Shown: positions 22,072 through 28,223 of the stretch, piece by piece
Position numbering within the stretch: the first letter of the stretch is position 1
Layout of the letters: the number at the start of each line of letters is the position of its first letter
DNA from: a virus
Direction: 5' to 3' (one strand)
Virus record (IMG/VR): IMGVR_UViG_3300043470_000797
Coordinates: 1 to 31,334 of that record
DNA: 31,334 nt
The notes under the pieces: generated by a model
Database searches by the model: none
What the model was told of the DNA's origin: nothing
What the model saw: only the letters and a program-made list of their open reading frames with translations
Made by a program: the position numbers and the translations under genes

Positions 22072-22259
22072 CCGCGCAATGGCCAGAAGGTGAAACCTAC
22101 AACGCGGACTTCGAGGACGGTTGGAAAGTTGAACTACTCGCCGTGTACCTGCGCAACCGCATCGCACTGGAATCACCAGTGTGGCACTTCATGCCAATGG
22201 CCAAAGAAGCCTGGTACTTCATCAACAACGACAACAACAACGGAAGGCAATACGAATGA
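22068..22259 (+). CDS. hypothetical protein (63 aa)
   Basis: A 63-residue acidic, aromatic-rich protein (ADFEDGWKVELLAVYLRNR, PVWHFMPMAKEAWYFIN) ending in an Asn-rich tail. It overlaps the WhiB gene and the nuclease gene by ATGA. No family is recognised; the tryptophans suggest a small folded domain rather than a spurious frame. Confidence 0.65.
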   Translation: MTAQWPEGETYNADFEDGWKVELLAVYLRNRIALESPVWHFMPMAKEAWYFINNDNNNGRQYE

Positions 22260-23194
22260 CTGACATAGCTAGGGACCACTACGGCCGCCCACTCATCGTT
22301 CCACTCGGCGGCGGTAAGCCAGTCGGATACACACGCACCACCACCTACGTCAGTGCGCTTGAGGACACTTACAACCTTGAACAATGGAAGTGCCGACAAG
22401 TAGCCCTCGGCCTAGCCGCGCGATCAGACCTGCTTGCCCTCGTGCACTCACAAGGCGACGACAAAAAGGAAATGAATCGCATTGTCAAGGATGCACTCGA
22501 GGCATCCAACAGCTCTGGTGCGGCTAACCTTGGCACCGCAATCCACGGCATGACCGAACTTGTGGACGCAGGAGCCAGCGTTGACTCAATCCCCGCGGAT
22601 CATCGAGCAGACATTGAGGCGTACCTGGACGCCACGAAAGACATCATGCACACGTGGATTGAAACCCTGACTGTGCTGGACTCACACAAAATCGCGGGCA
22701 CACCAGACCGGATCAGCACACTGCCAACAGGTCAACGCGTAATCTTCGACCTGAAAACAGGGAGCATTGACTACGGCATCGGCAAGATTGCTATGCAACT
22801 CGCGGTCTATGCACACTCCGCGATCTACAACGTGGACACCTTTGAGCGCACAGCGCACAACGCAGACAAAACCATTGGCATTATCGCTCACCTACCCGCT
22901 GGCAGTGGCAAATGCGAACTCGTTGAAGTGGACCTTGTTGCTGGCTGGGAAGCAGTGCAGCTTGCGAAGGAAGTCCGCGAATGGCGCAGTCGCAAAGGCT
23001 TGAGCAAGCCTTATGTGGCACGCACCATTGTCCCTGAGCCTGTCCACGCACCCAGCGTTGATGCGATCATTGAACTGATCAACGCTTGCGACACCATCGA
23101 TGCCCTTGAAGGTGTGTATGAACTACACATCGGTGAGTGGAAGAACGAGCACACAGCCGCCGCCGCTGAACGTAAAGCGCAGCTGACGGCATGA
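22256..23194 (+). CDS. RecB/Cas4-like PD-(D/E)XK exonuclease
   Basis: This 312-residue protein carries the PD-(D/E)XK nuclease motifs in order: LGTAIHGMTELVD (His97, Glu101), AGTPDRI (Asp151), IFDLKTGS (Asp165, Lys167) and KIAMQLAVYAH (Gln181), the set of the RecB-like/Cas4-like group. No four-Cys iron-sulfur ligands are visible, so it is closer to RecB-type phage exonucleases than Cas4. It would process double-strand DNA ends for recombination or repair and pairs functionally with the OB-fold protein and RusA. The ATG at 22256 couples to the previous stop; a frame extending to 22181 is just overlap. Confidence 0.82.
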   Translation: MTDIARDHYGRPLIVPLGGGKPVGYTRTTTYVSALEDTYNLEQWKCRQVALGLAARSDLLALVHSQGDDKKEMNRIVKDALEASNSSGAANLGTAIHGMTELVDAGASVDSIPADHRADIEAYLDATKDIMHTWIETLTVLDSHKIAGTPDRISTLPTGQRVIFDLKTGSIDYGIGKIAMQLAVYAHSAIYNVDTFERTAHNADKTIGIIAHLPAGSGKCELVEVDLVAGWEAVQLAKEVREWRSRKGLSKPYVARTIVPEPVHAPSVDAIIELINACDTIDALEGVYELHIGEWKNEHTAAAAERKAQLTA

Positions 23195-23436
23195 CGGTTC
23201 TTGATTTAGAGGTTAAGTGCTACAGCGACGACGAGAACAGGCTTGCTGGTTGTGCAGTTGTCACAGACATTGACAACGGATACAGAGTCACAGTCGTTGT
23301 CGGTGATGGCACTGTTGTTGGCTTGCTTTGGAGCACTGTGATGCCTCCTGGCGAGGAAGTTTACGACTACTTTCTTACCTACGAAAATGAGATTAAGCAA
23401 GCGGCGCAAAGCATTTGGTCTGGCGGTCCGCAATGA
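23191..23436 (+). CDS. hypothetical protein (81 aa)
   Basis: An 81-residue acidic, strand-rich protein (LEVKCYSDDENRLAGCAVVT, YRVTVVVGDGTVVGLLW) with a final helix (NEIKQAAQSIWSG). It is coupled by ATGA overlaps to the nuclease and to the next gene. No family is recognised. Base composition is slightly more AT-rich than in the nuclease gene. Confidence 0.65.
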   Translation: MTVLDLEVKCYSDDENRLAGCAVVTDIDNGYRVTVVVGDGTVVGLLWSTVMPPGEEVYDYFLTYENEIKQAAQSIWSGGPQ

Positions 23437-23618
23437 GCAACGACCTGGCGGACATGATCCGCGCACGCTTCACACCATTTGCCTTCACGTGTGAGTGCGA
23501 AGGCACTGACCCAGAATGCTTCACCACGCGCCGAATGCCAACGATGATCGCCACCCACGAAACCATTGAGCGCATCGCCACCTTCATTGAGGACTACTAC
23601 GCAATGAGTGCCGAATGA
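23433..23618 (+). CDS. hypothetical protein (61 aa) with Cys pair
   Basis: A 61-residue protein with a CECEGTDPEC cluster (20-29) and a C-terminal acidic helix (THETIERIATFIEDYYAMS). The start at 23433 gives ATGA overlap with the previous gene; a GTG at 23415 is an alternative. Three Cys in ten residues suggest metal binding, but a complete zinc set is not visible. Confidence 0.6.
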   Translation: MSNDLADMIRARFTPFAFTCECEGTDPECFTTRRMPTMIATHETIERIATFIEDYYAMSAE

Positions 23619-23920
23619 GCGCGTGGGATGTGAAAGGCACCGACGTAATCAAGAGCTGTAAACGGTGCAACGAACCAGTCTTCATTGTCCACACTGAGAC
23701 ACCAGGACCAATCCTGCGCGTCCCACTGGACATTGAACCAGTCAGTGGCCCAGCCGTAGGGTTAATGTTTGAGCACTGCGGTGACGGTTACTGGTTGGAA
23801 ACAAAGGCAGTGCGACCTGGCATGGACGCAATCCACGTCACACACCACTGCCAACCACCTGCACGCTGCAAATGGTGCGAGCAGGTACACACAACAACAA
23901 CAACAACAACGAGAAAGTAG
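23615..23920 (+). CDS. zinc-binding protein (101 aa) with poly-Thr tail
   Basis: A 101-residue protein with possible zinc ligands at CKRCNEPV (15-22), HCGDGYW, and a C-terminal HHCQPPARCKWCEQV (about 76-90). The mid part PGPILRVPLDIEPV is strand-like. The last residues are seven Thr in a row, encoded by an ACA repeat, then RK. ATGA couples it to the 61-aa gene. Function unknown; this kind of zinc protein next to an OB-fold protein is common in phage replication blocks. Confidence 0.65.
   Translation: MSAWDVKGTDVIKSCKRCNEPVFIVHTETPGPILRVPLDIEPVSGPAVGLMFEHCGDGYWLETKAVRPGMDAIHVTHHCQPPARCKWCEQVHTTTTTTTRK
23891..23910 (+). repeat. ACA trinucleotide microsatellite
   Basis: Six full ACA units and a partial one end the zinc-binding protein gene and encode its poly-Thr tail. 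The length could vary by replication slippage without changing the frame. Confidence 0.85.
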
Positions 23921-23927
23921 GACCACA

Positions 23928-24251
23928 ATGAGTGACATTCAATGGGACGAGTTCGGTGCAAGTGAATTCGTCAAGTTCAGTGCAGTAGGCGACACGATCA
24001 GTGGCAAGATCACGAACATCCGTATCGGCCAGGACTTCAACGGAAACCCCTGCCCCGTCCTCGACCTCGACACAGGTAACGGTTCACGAACAGTGACCGC
24101 TGGTCAAGCGAACCTGAAGTCACAGATCGTGCAGCTCCGACCAAGTGTCGGAGACAGCATTAGCATTACCTATGATCGGGATGAGAAGGCTGAGAAGGGC
24201 ATGAAGAAGGTGTTCGCCATTAAGGTGGACGCCAACACGGCACCCTTCTAA
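23928..24251 (+). CDS. OB-fold, single-strand DNA-binding-like protein
   Basis: A 107-residue strand-rich protein. The pattern FVKFSAVGDTISGKITNI, NGNPCPVLDLDTGNG, VTAGQANLKSQIVQL and VGDSISITYDRDEK with a final KKVFAIKV strand is that of phage OB-fold proteins that bind single-stranded DNA in replication and recombination. The ATG at 23928 has TAGGACC upstream; an earlier in-frame start would lie far inside the previous gene. Conventional SSB acidic tail is absent (it ends DANTAPF). It precedes the hairpin-rich leader of the primase gene. Confidence 0.65.
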   Translation: MSDIQWDEFGASEFVKFSAVGDTISGKITNIRIGQDFNGNPCPVLDLDTGNGSRTVTAGQANLKSQIVQLRPSVGDSISITYDRDEKAEKGMKKVFAIKVDANTAPF

Positions 24252-24276
24252 ATAAGACTTGTCGCGCTGGGCTGCG

Positions 24277-24303
24277 TTGACAAACGCCTCCCTGCTCTAT
24301 TCT
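24277..24303 (+). promoter_or_regulatory. possible promoter TTGACA-N15-TATTCT within a hairpin
   Basis: A perfect TTGACA (24277-24282) is followed after 15 bp by TATTCT (24298-24303). The spacer is shorter than the preferred 17-18 bp, so the call is uncertain. The -10 candidate lies in the loop of the hairpin at 24286-24318, which is unusual. It would serve the primase-polymerase and helicase genes. Confidence 0.35.
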
Positions 24304-24318
24304 CCGGAGCAGGGGGGC
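24286..24318 (+). terminator. 12-bp GC-rich hairpin upstream of the primase gene
   Basis: GCCTCCCTGCTC (24286-24297) pairs with GAGCAGGGGGGC (24307-24318), with one G-U pair and a nine-base loop. There is no T-tract, so it is a terminator only if actinobacterial-type. The hairpin starts 35 bp past the OB-fold stop. Regulation of read-through from the early operon to the replication genes is the simplest reading. Confidence 0.5.
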
Positions 24319-24358
24319 ACCACCCTCCCAGGTGAAAAGCCCACACAACTGAATAGCG

Positions 24359-24391
24359 CCGGCCTTGAAGTGGGGAAGACTGATAGGCCGG
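24359..24391 (+). other. second inverted repeat in the primase leader
   Basis: CCGGCCT (24359-24365) and AGGCCGG (24385-24391) form a stem with a 19-base loop, extended by a G-C and G-U pair at the base. It ends 39 bp before the primase ATG. Together with the first hairpin it makes the 179-bp gap 24252-24430 heavily structured; no gene with a credible start was found in the gap. Confidence 0.5.
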
Positions 24392-24430
24392 TGCACAGTG
24401 ATAAGCAGCCCACGATCAAGGAGCCACAAC

Positions 24431-25075
24431 ATGAACACCGACCACATCCAAAACCTCACGGATACGCCCCTAACATTCACGCAGAAAGAACGCGACGAAA
24501 TAGCGGTGCACCACTACCTGTCAACCATTGACCCGCAACACTGGTTTGAGCAGATCGCACCACGCCTTGATGAAGGCCGCAACAGTGAGCAATACCGCAA
24601 ACTCAGTGCACCAGGCATACTCGCATCAACCGCGTTATGGTACGCCGATCAAGGCATAGCAGTGTTCCCACTGCAACCAAACACCAAGACACCAATGCCA
24701 GGCTCACGCGGGTTCAAAGACTCAACAACAAACCCCGAACAGATCAGTGCGTGGTGGAAAGATAACCCCACAGCAAACATCGGAATCCCAACAGGGCACA
24801 ACTTTGATGTCCTAGACATTGACGGTGCAGTAGGTTTCGACAACCTACAGCTACTAGAGGTTGAACAACCCCTCGCCTACGTGATCACCCCGCGACCTGG
24901 TTTGCACATTTATCAACCAGTTGAGCAGGGCGCTGGCAACGCCGCCGGCATCCTCCCCGCCATTGACTACCGCGGGCTCGGTGGGTACGTCGTCGCACCA
25001 CCATCAATCATCGATGGGCAACTGTACGAATGGGTGAAGCCACCACTGGCACTCCTGGCGCACATCAATGGCTGA
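24431..25075 (+). CDS. primase-polymerase (archaeo-eukaryotic primase type, N-terminal half)
   Basis: A 214-residue AEP-type primase/polymerase. Seen are a helical N-terminus, a LWYADQGIAVFPLQPNTKTPMPG segment (69-91), WWKDNPTANIGIPTG (108-122), the catalytic FDVLDIDG (Asp129, Asp131), GLHIYQP with conserved His159 and IDYRGLGGYVVAPPS (178-192). This is the bifunctional primase/polymerase N-terminal domain pattern. In many phages it is fused to a helicase; here it ends after about 214 residues and the helicase is the next gene, overlapping by 8 bp. It would make primers, and possibly DNA, at the origin proposed downstream. AAGGAG precedes the ATG. Confidence 0.85.
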   Translation: MNTDHIQNLTDTPLTFTQKERDEIAVHHYLSTIDPQHWFEQIAPRLDEGRNSEQYRKLSAPGILASTALWYADQGIAVFPLQPNTKTPMPGSRGFKDSTTNPEQISAWWKDNPTANIGIPTGHNFDVLDIDGAVGFDNLQLLEVEQPLAYVITPRPGLHIYQPVEQGAGNAAGILPAIDYRGLGGYVVAPPSIIDGQLYEWVKPPLALLAHING

Positions 25076-26810
25076 AAAACTGACAGCCCGCCAACAAGCA
25101 TTGAAGATCAAAGCTGAACAGCAGGCCAAAGCGAAACAGCCCACGGCACCAGCACCAGCAGTGACCAACGTGACCAACATTGACAATGCCCGCGACAGCA
25201 GGCACCAACGCTACTTTGATCAAGCGTTCGTCCGCATCATGGATGACTTCAACGCCAGTGCCGAAGGCACACGCAACGACGCACTCAACAAAGCAACATA
25301 CGCCCTGGCACAAATCGTGGCCGGTGGGTGGCTACTACAAGGCCCAACAGTTACCACACTACGCTCCGCTGCCCTAGCCAAAGGGTTAGGTCAAGACGAA
25401 ATTAGGCGCACCATGGACTCCGCGTGGGAAAAAGGGTGGCTACAACCACGACCAGCACCACCACAATCGCCCTACTACAGTGACGGCAACATCAACTTCA
25501 CCTACGACCAACACACAGGCGAAATCGTTGAACAAACCACCAACACTGAACCAGCACTAACGCCAGAAGAATACGACAAGTTTTGGTCAGCGACCGAACA
25601 ACTAGAAATCATTCACGCATCAGCTCGAGCCAGGCTCGTAGGTCCCTGGGCATTGCTCGGTGCATGTTTCACACGCATCAACGTCATGGTCCCATCCTTC
25701 GTCACCATCCCACCATTAACAGGTGGTCGAGCAAGCCTTAACCTATTCGTCGGGCTTGTTGGCCCATCAGGTGCAGGCAAAGGTGGTGCAACAGCGGCGG
25801 CAACAGACACCATTGACACAGGTGCAACATGGGAAGGCGGTGAATTTGGTCAACTTATGGTCAACCTGGGCAGTGGTGAAGGCATCATCCACGCATTCCG
25901 CAAACGCACCAAAGACGGTGACGAATGGAACACTCACGCCGTCGTGTTCAACGTTCAAGAAATTGACCTACTCACCGCCACAGCAACCAGGTCAGGGGCA
26001 ACAATCCTGCCAGTGTTGCGATCAATGTGGAGTGGTGAACAGCTTGGCTTCCAAAACGCTGACCCCACGAGGCGCATACAAGTACCCCCACACGAATACA
26101 GGGCCAGCCTCCTAGTCGGAATCCAGCCACTACGAGCGGGAAGCCTGCTCGATGATGCTGACGGTGGCACACCCCAACGTTTCCTATTTGTGCCCACAGA
26201 TGACCCTAATGCACCAGATCAGCCACCGATAAAGCCTGAGAAGATCAAGTGGCGTAAACCCTTGTTTGATTCCCTGCGTGACCCTTTTACTGGCACATAC
26301 GACATTACCCTCCCAGAGGCCGTAGAATCGCTTGTAAGGGACCAACGCCTAGAGATGCTACGGAACCAAGCGGAAGGGTCTAAAAACGCTTCAGGGCACG
26401 ACACACTGGCCAGAATCAAGTACGCAGCACACTTCGCCCTACTTGCTGGGCGCACAACCGTTACCGACGACGATTGGGACCTAGCCGGCACCCTCCACAA
26501 AATCAGTGTCCACACACGCGAAAACATCCAAACACAACTACGCCAACAAGCCCAACTCAAAGCCCACAAAGTTGCCATCGCCCGAGGAGCTGAAGCCAGC
26601 ACCGTCAGCACCCGCATCGATGATGACTCAATGGGAGCAACGAAACACAAAATCAAGATTCTGCTCGGCAATGGGCCGCTCAAGATTTACGAAATCAAAA
26701 AGAAAATCACTCCCCGTTTACGCGAATACGTTCACCCAGCAGTGGACGAATTGCTAAATGAAAACACAATTAACCTTGTGGATAAAGTGTGCTCATTGGC
26801 CGTTAAATGA
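25068..26810 (+). CDS. replicative helicase-like ATPase (DUF3987-like) with C-terminal winged helix
   Basis: A 580-residue protein. Residues 45-130 are a helical bundle (ALNKATYALAQIVAGGWLLQ, DEIRRTMDSAWEKGWLQP) typical of the region that follows AEP domains in primase-helicases. Residues about 170-500 are a P-loop ATPase: Walker A GPSGAGKG (232-239), Walker B-like HAVVFNVQEIDLL (about 290-302) and GPWALLGACFTRINV and YRASLLVGIQPLRAG segments, the pattern of DUF3987 proteins. The C-terminal 70 residues (KHKIKILLGNGPLKIYEIKKKITPRLREYVHPAVDELL) resemble a winged helix. As the only helicase-like gene it is the likely replicative helicase. It overlaps the primase by 8 bp, and its 3' end holds the first DnaA box. 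Confidence 0.8.
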   Translation: MAEKLTARQQALKIKAEQQAKAKQPTAPAPAVTNVTNIDNARDSRHQRYFDQAFVRIMDDFNASAEGTRNDALNKATYALAQIVAGGWLLQGPTVTTLRSAALAKGLGQDEIRRTMDSAWEKGWLQPRPAPPQSPYYSDGNINFTYDQHTGEIVEQTTNTEPALTPEEYDKFWSATEQLEIIHASARARLVGPWALLGACFTRINVMVPSFVTIPPLTGGRASLNLFVGLVGPSGAGKGGATAAATDTIDTGATWEGGEFGQLMVNLGSGEGIIHAFRKRTKDGDEWNTHAVVFNVQEIDLLTATATRSGATILPVLRSMWSGEQLGFQNADPTRRIQVPPHEYRASLLVGIQPLRAGSLLDDADGGTPQRFLFVPTDDPNAPDQPPIKPEKIKWRKPLFDSLRDPFTGTYDITLPEAVESLVRDQRLEMLRNQAEGSKNASGHDTLARIKYAAHFALLAGRTTVTDDDWDLAGTLHKISVHTRENIQTQLRQQAQLKAHKVAIARGAEASTVSTRIDDDSMGATKHKIKILLGNGPLKIYEIKKKITPRLREYVHPAVDELLNENTINLVDKVCSLAVK

Positions 26811-26963
26811 TGGTGACGAATGGTGACGATCGTCACCAAGTGTCATTAAAAAAAAGGGACATAATGGTACAAATAGAAAAAAATAGTGTGCCCCTTAGGG
26901 GAAACCTCGTTTTAACGAGACACAGTGGTGACGATCGTCACCAATCGTCACCACTGTGGATAA
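26777..26963. other. candidate replication origin: DnaA boxes, mirrored iterons, AT-rich core
   Basis: Two perfect DnaA-box 9-mers (TGTGGATAA, reverse of TTATCCACA) lie at 26777-26785 and 26955-26963. Between them the 8-mer GGTGACGA occurs six times: 26812, 26822 and 26927 forward, and 26830, 26935 and 26945 inverted. Each cluster holds an 18-bp palindrome TGGTGACGATCGTCACCA (26821-26838; 26926-26943) plus one further half-site 10 bp from its neighbour, so the clusters are mirror images that agree at 27 of 28 positions. The 87-bp core is AT-rich with A8 and A7 runs and two small hairpins (26891-26901; 26906-26919). Outer arms CACAGTGGTGACGAT/ATCGTCACCACTGTG (26921-26935, 26944-26958) can form a 15-bp hairpin. 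The region has no gene apart from the helicase end. Confidence 0.7.
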
Positions 26964-26969
26964 CCCCTA

Positions 26970-27167
26970 ATGGATAGCCTCCAACAAGTCATCGACAAGC
27001 TCATAGACCTCAGCGTCAACCTCCTCTACGCGATCAGTGAAATCACAGCAATGCACCTCCCCGACAACGACCTGGGATGCTGCAAAGAATGCTTCCAATC
27101 GTGGCCATGCAAAACAGTGAACGCACTCACCGAAGCGTTTCGTGAACTGGACGACGACGATGAGTGA
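26970..27167 (+). CDS. hypothetical protein (65 aa) with Cys motif
   Basis: A 65-residue protein: an N-terminal helix (DSLQQVIDKLIDLSVNLLYAI), a short LGCCKECFQSWPC segment (35-47) that could bind a metal, and an acidic tail ending DDDDE. It starts 6 bp after the second DnaA box with no strong ribosome binding site. The overlap with the next gene (8 bp) ties it to the RusA group. No family is recognised. Confidence 0.65.
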   Translation: MDSLQQVIDKLIDLSVNLLYAISEITAMHLPDNDLGCCKECFQSWPCKTVNALTEAFRELDDDDE

Positions 27168-27273
27168 TCAACCATGCACAGCCTGTGGACAGGAGTGGGG
27201 ACAAGTTGATGCCACCCTGCCAAGTGGCGAGATTGTGACCTTGTGCACCACGTGTGCGACAATGGAAACATGA
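27160..27273 (+). CDS. mini zinc-ribbon protein (37 aa)
   Basis: A 37-residue reading frame reading MSDQPCTACGQEWGQVDATL with a second CTTCATMET end. The two CxxC pairs (6-9 and 29-32) are spaced by about 20 residues, enough for a zinc ribbon. It overlaps the 65-aa gene by 8 bp and the RusA gene by ATGA, which supports real translation. Role unknown. Confidence 0.6.
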   Translation: MSDQPCTACGQEWGQVDATLPSGEIVTLCTTCATMET

Positions 27274-27695
27274 AGCTCACCTTCACCTTGCAGGGCACAC
27301 CAGTGTCACAAGGGTCAATGGTGCGCACCTCATACGGAATGCGACACAGCAAACCAATGGCCATCAACGTGTTCAGGGACCAGGTGGCACAAGCAGTAGC
27401 AAAGACCGGCATCGATGAACTACCCCTAACAGGGGCACTCACAATGTCGGTCACATTTGTTTTACCCCGTCCCAAGTCCGCACCTAAGCGGAGAATCTGG
27501 CCAGAAGTAAAGCCAGACCTGGACAAACTCGTTCGCGCCCTGTGCGACGCCCTCACCCAATGCGGTGCCTGGGGCGATGACGCGCAGCTCATCCACCTAA
27601 CAGCGACAAAGCGCTACGTGGGAACCAGTGACGTGCTCAACGTCCCTGGTGTGGTGGTTGACATTGGCCCTGTTGAAGTGGGCACCCTTGTCTGA
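27270..27695 (+). CDS. rusA: RusA-family Holliday junction resolvase
   Basis: A 141-residue RusA-type endonuclease, which cuts four-way junctions and resolves branched replicating phage DNA before packaging. The opening KLTFTLQGTPVSQGS, the strand VTFVLPRPKS (61-70), KPDLDKLVRALCDALTQCGAWGDD (81-104) with the catalytic acids Asp83, Asp85, Asp93 and Asp103/104, and LTATKRY are family hallmarks. The start at 27270 couples with the previous stop; a GTG at 27243 is a poor alternative. The hydrolase gene begins inside its last codons. Confidence 0.88.
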   Translation: MKLTFTLQGTPVSQGSMVRTSYGMRHSKPMAINVFRDQVAQAVAKTGIDELPLTGALTMSVTFVLPRPKSAPKRRIWPEVKPDLDKLVRALCDALTQCGAWGDDAQLIHLTATKRYVGTSDVLNVPGVVVDIGPVEVGTLV

Positions 27696-28212
27696 AAAGA
27701 AACTAACCATCATCCTTGTTGTCATAACAGCGTTGCTGATCACAGGTATCTGGGCCGTTGAGTACCGTGACCGCGGCACAAGTGTTGTGCCGGCATCACC
27801 GATCAAGGCATCAGGCCCAGCGGTGGCGAAAGCCAAACCAGTGACCAAAGCGAAAGCCAAAGTTAAGCGCGTGAGCCGGTCACGCTCATACGGGTTCACT
27901 GCACCCCAGTCTGGCTCAAACCGGAGCATCGGCAGGAAGATGGCCGCGAAACATGGCTGGAATGGTGTGCAATGGGACTGCCTAAACAACCTTTGGCAAA
28001 AGGAATCAGGCTGGTCAACGCGCAGTAGCAACAGCTCAGGCACAGCGTGGGGAATACCACAAGCCCTACCAGGGTCAAAGATGAAATCAGCCGGCAGTGA
28101 CTGGCGCACTAACCCTGCAACCCAAATCAAGTGGGGCATTGGGTACATCGATAACCGATACGGCACAGCCTGCAAAGCGTGGGGGCACTGGCAGTCCCAT
28201 AACTGGTACTAG
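27688..28212 (+). CDS. membrane-anchored or secreted transglycosylase-like cell-wall hydrolase
   Basis: A 174-residue protein with a membrane or signal segment (LTIILVVITALLITGIW, 6-22), a linker rich in Lys, Ala and Pro (KAKPVTKAKAKVKR), and a C-terminal domain from residue 88: HGWNGVQWDCLNNLWQKESGW, SGTAWGIPQALPGSKM, NPATQIKWGIGYIDNRYG and CKAWGHWQ. This is the aggregation-promoting factor/lytic transglycosylase-like domain of Actinobacteria with Glu106 as catalytic acid. The best start is TTG at 27688 (MSEKKLTII), overlapping RusA by 8 bp; an upstream GTG at 27628 would add a stretch within RusA. It is a second wall enzyme outside the lysis cassette. Confidence 0.78.
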   Translation: MSEKKLTIILVVITALLITGIWAVEYRDRGTSVVPASPIKASGPAVAKAKPVTKAKAKVKRVSRSRSYGFTAPQSGSNRSIGRKMAAKHGWNGVQWDCLNNLWQKESGWSTRSSNSSGTAWGIPQALPGSKMKSAGSDWRTNPATQIKWGIGYIDNRYGTACKAWGHWQSHNWY

Positions 28213-28223
28213 GGAGCACATCA

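Noticed and set aside
22256-23194. Reading the PD-(D/E)XK protein as a true Cas4
   Set aside because: The four cysteines that hold the Cas4 iron-sulfur cluster are not seen, and there is no other cas gene.
24259-24531. Plus-strand frame of 90 codons across the primase leader
   Set aside because: It overlaps the primase start, which has a strong ribosome binding site, and runs through two hairpins; the product has no pattern.
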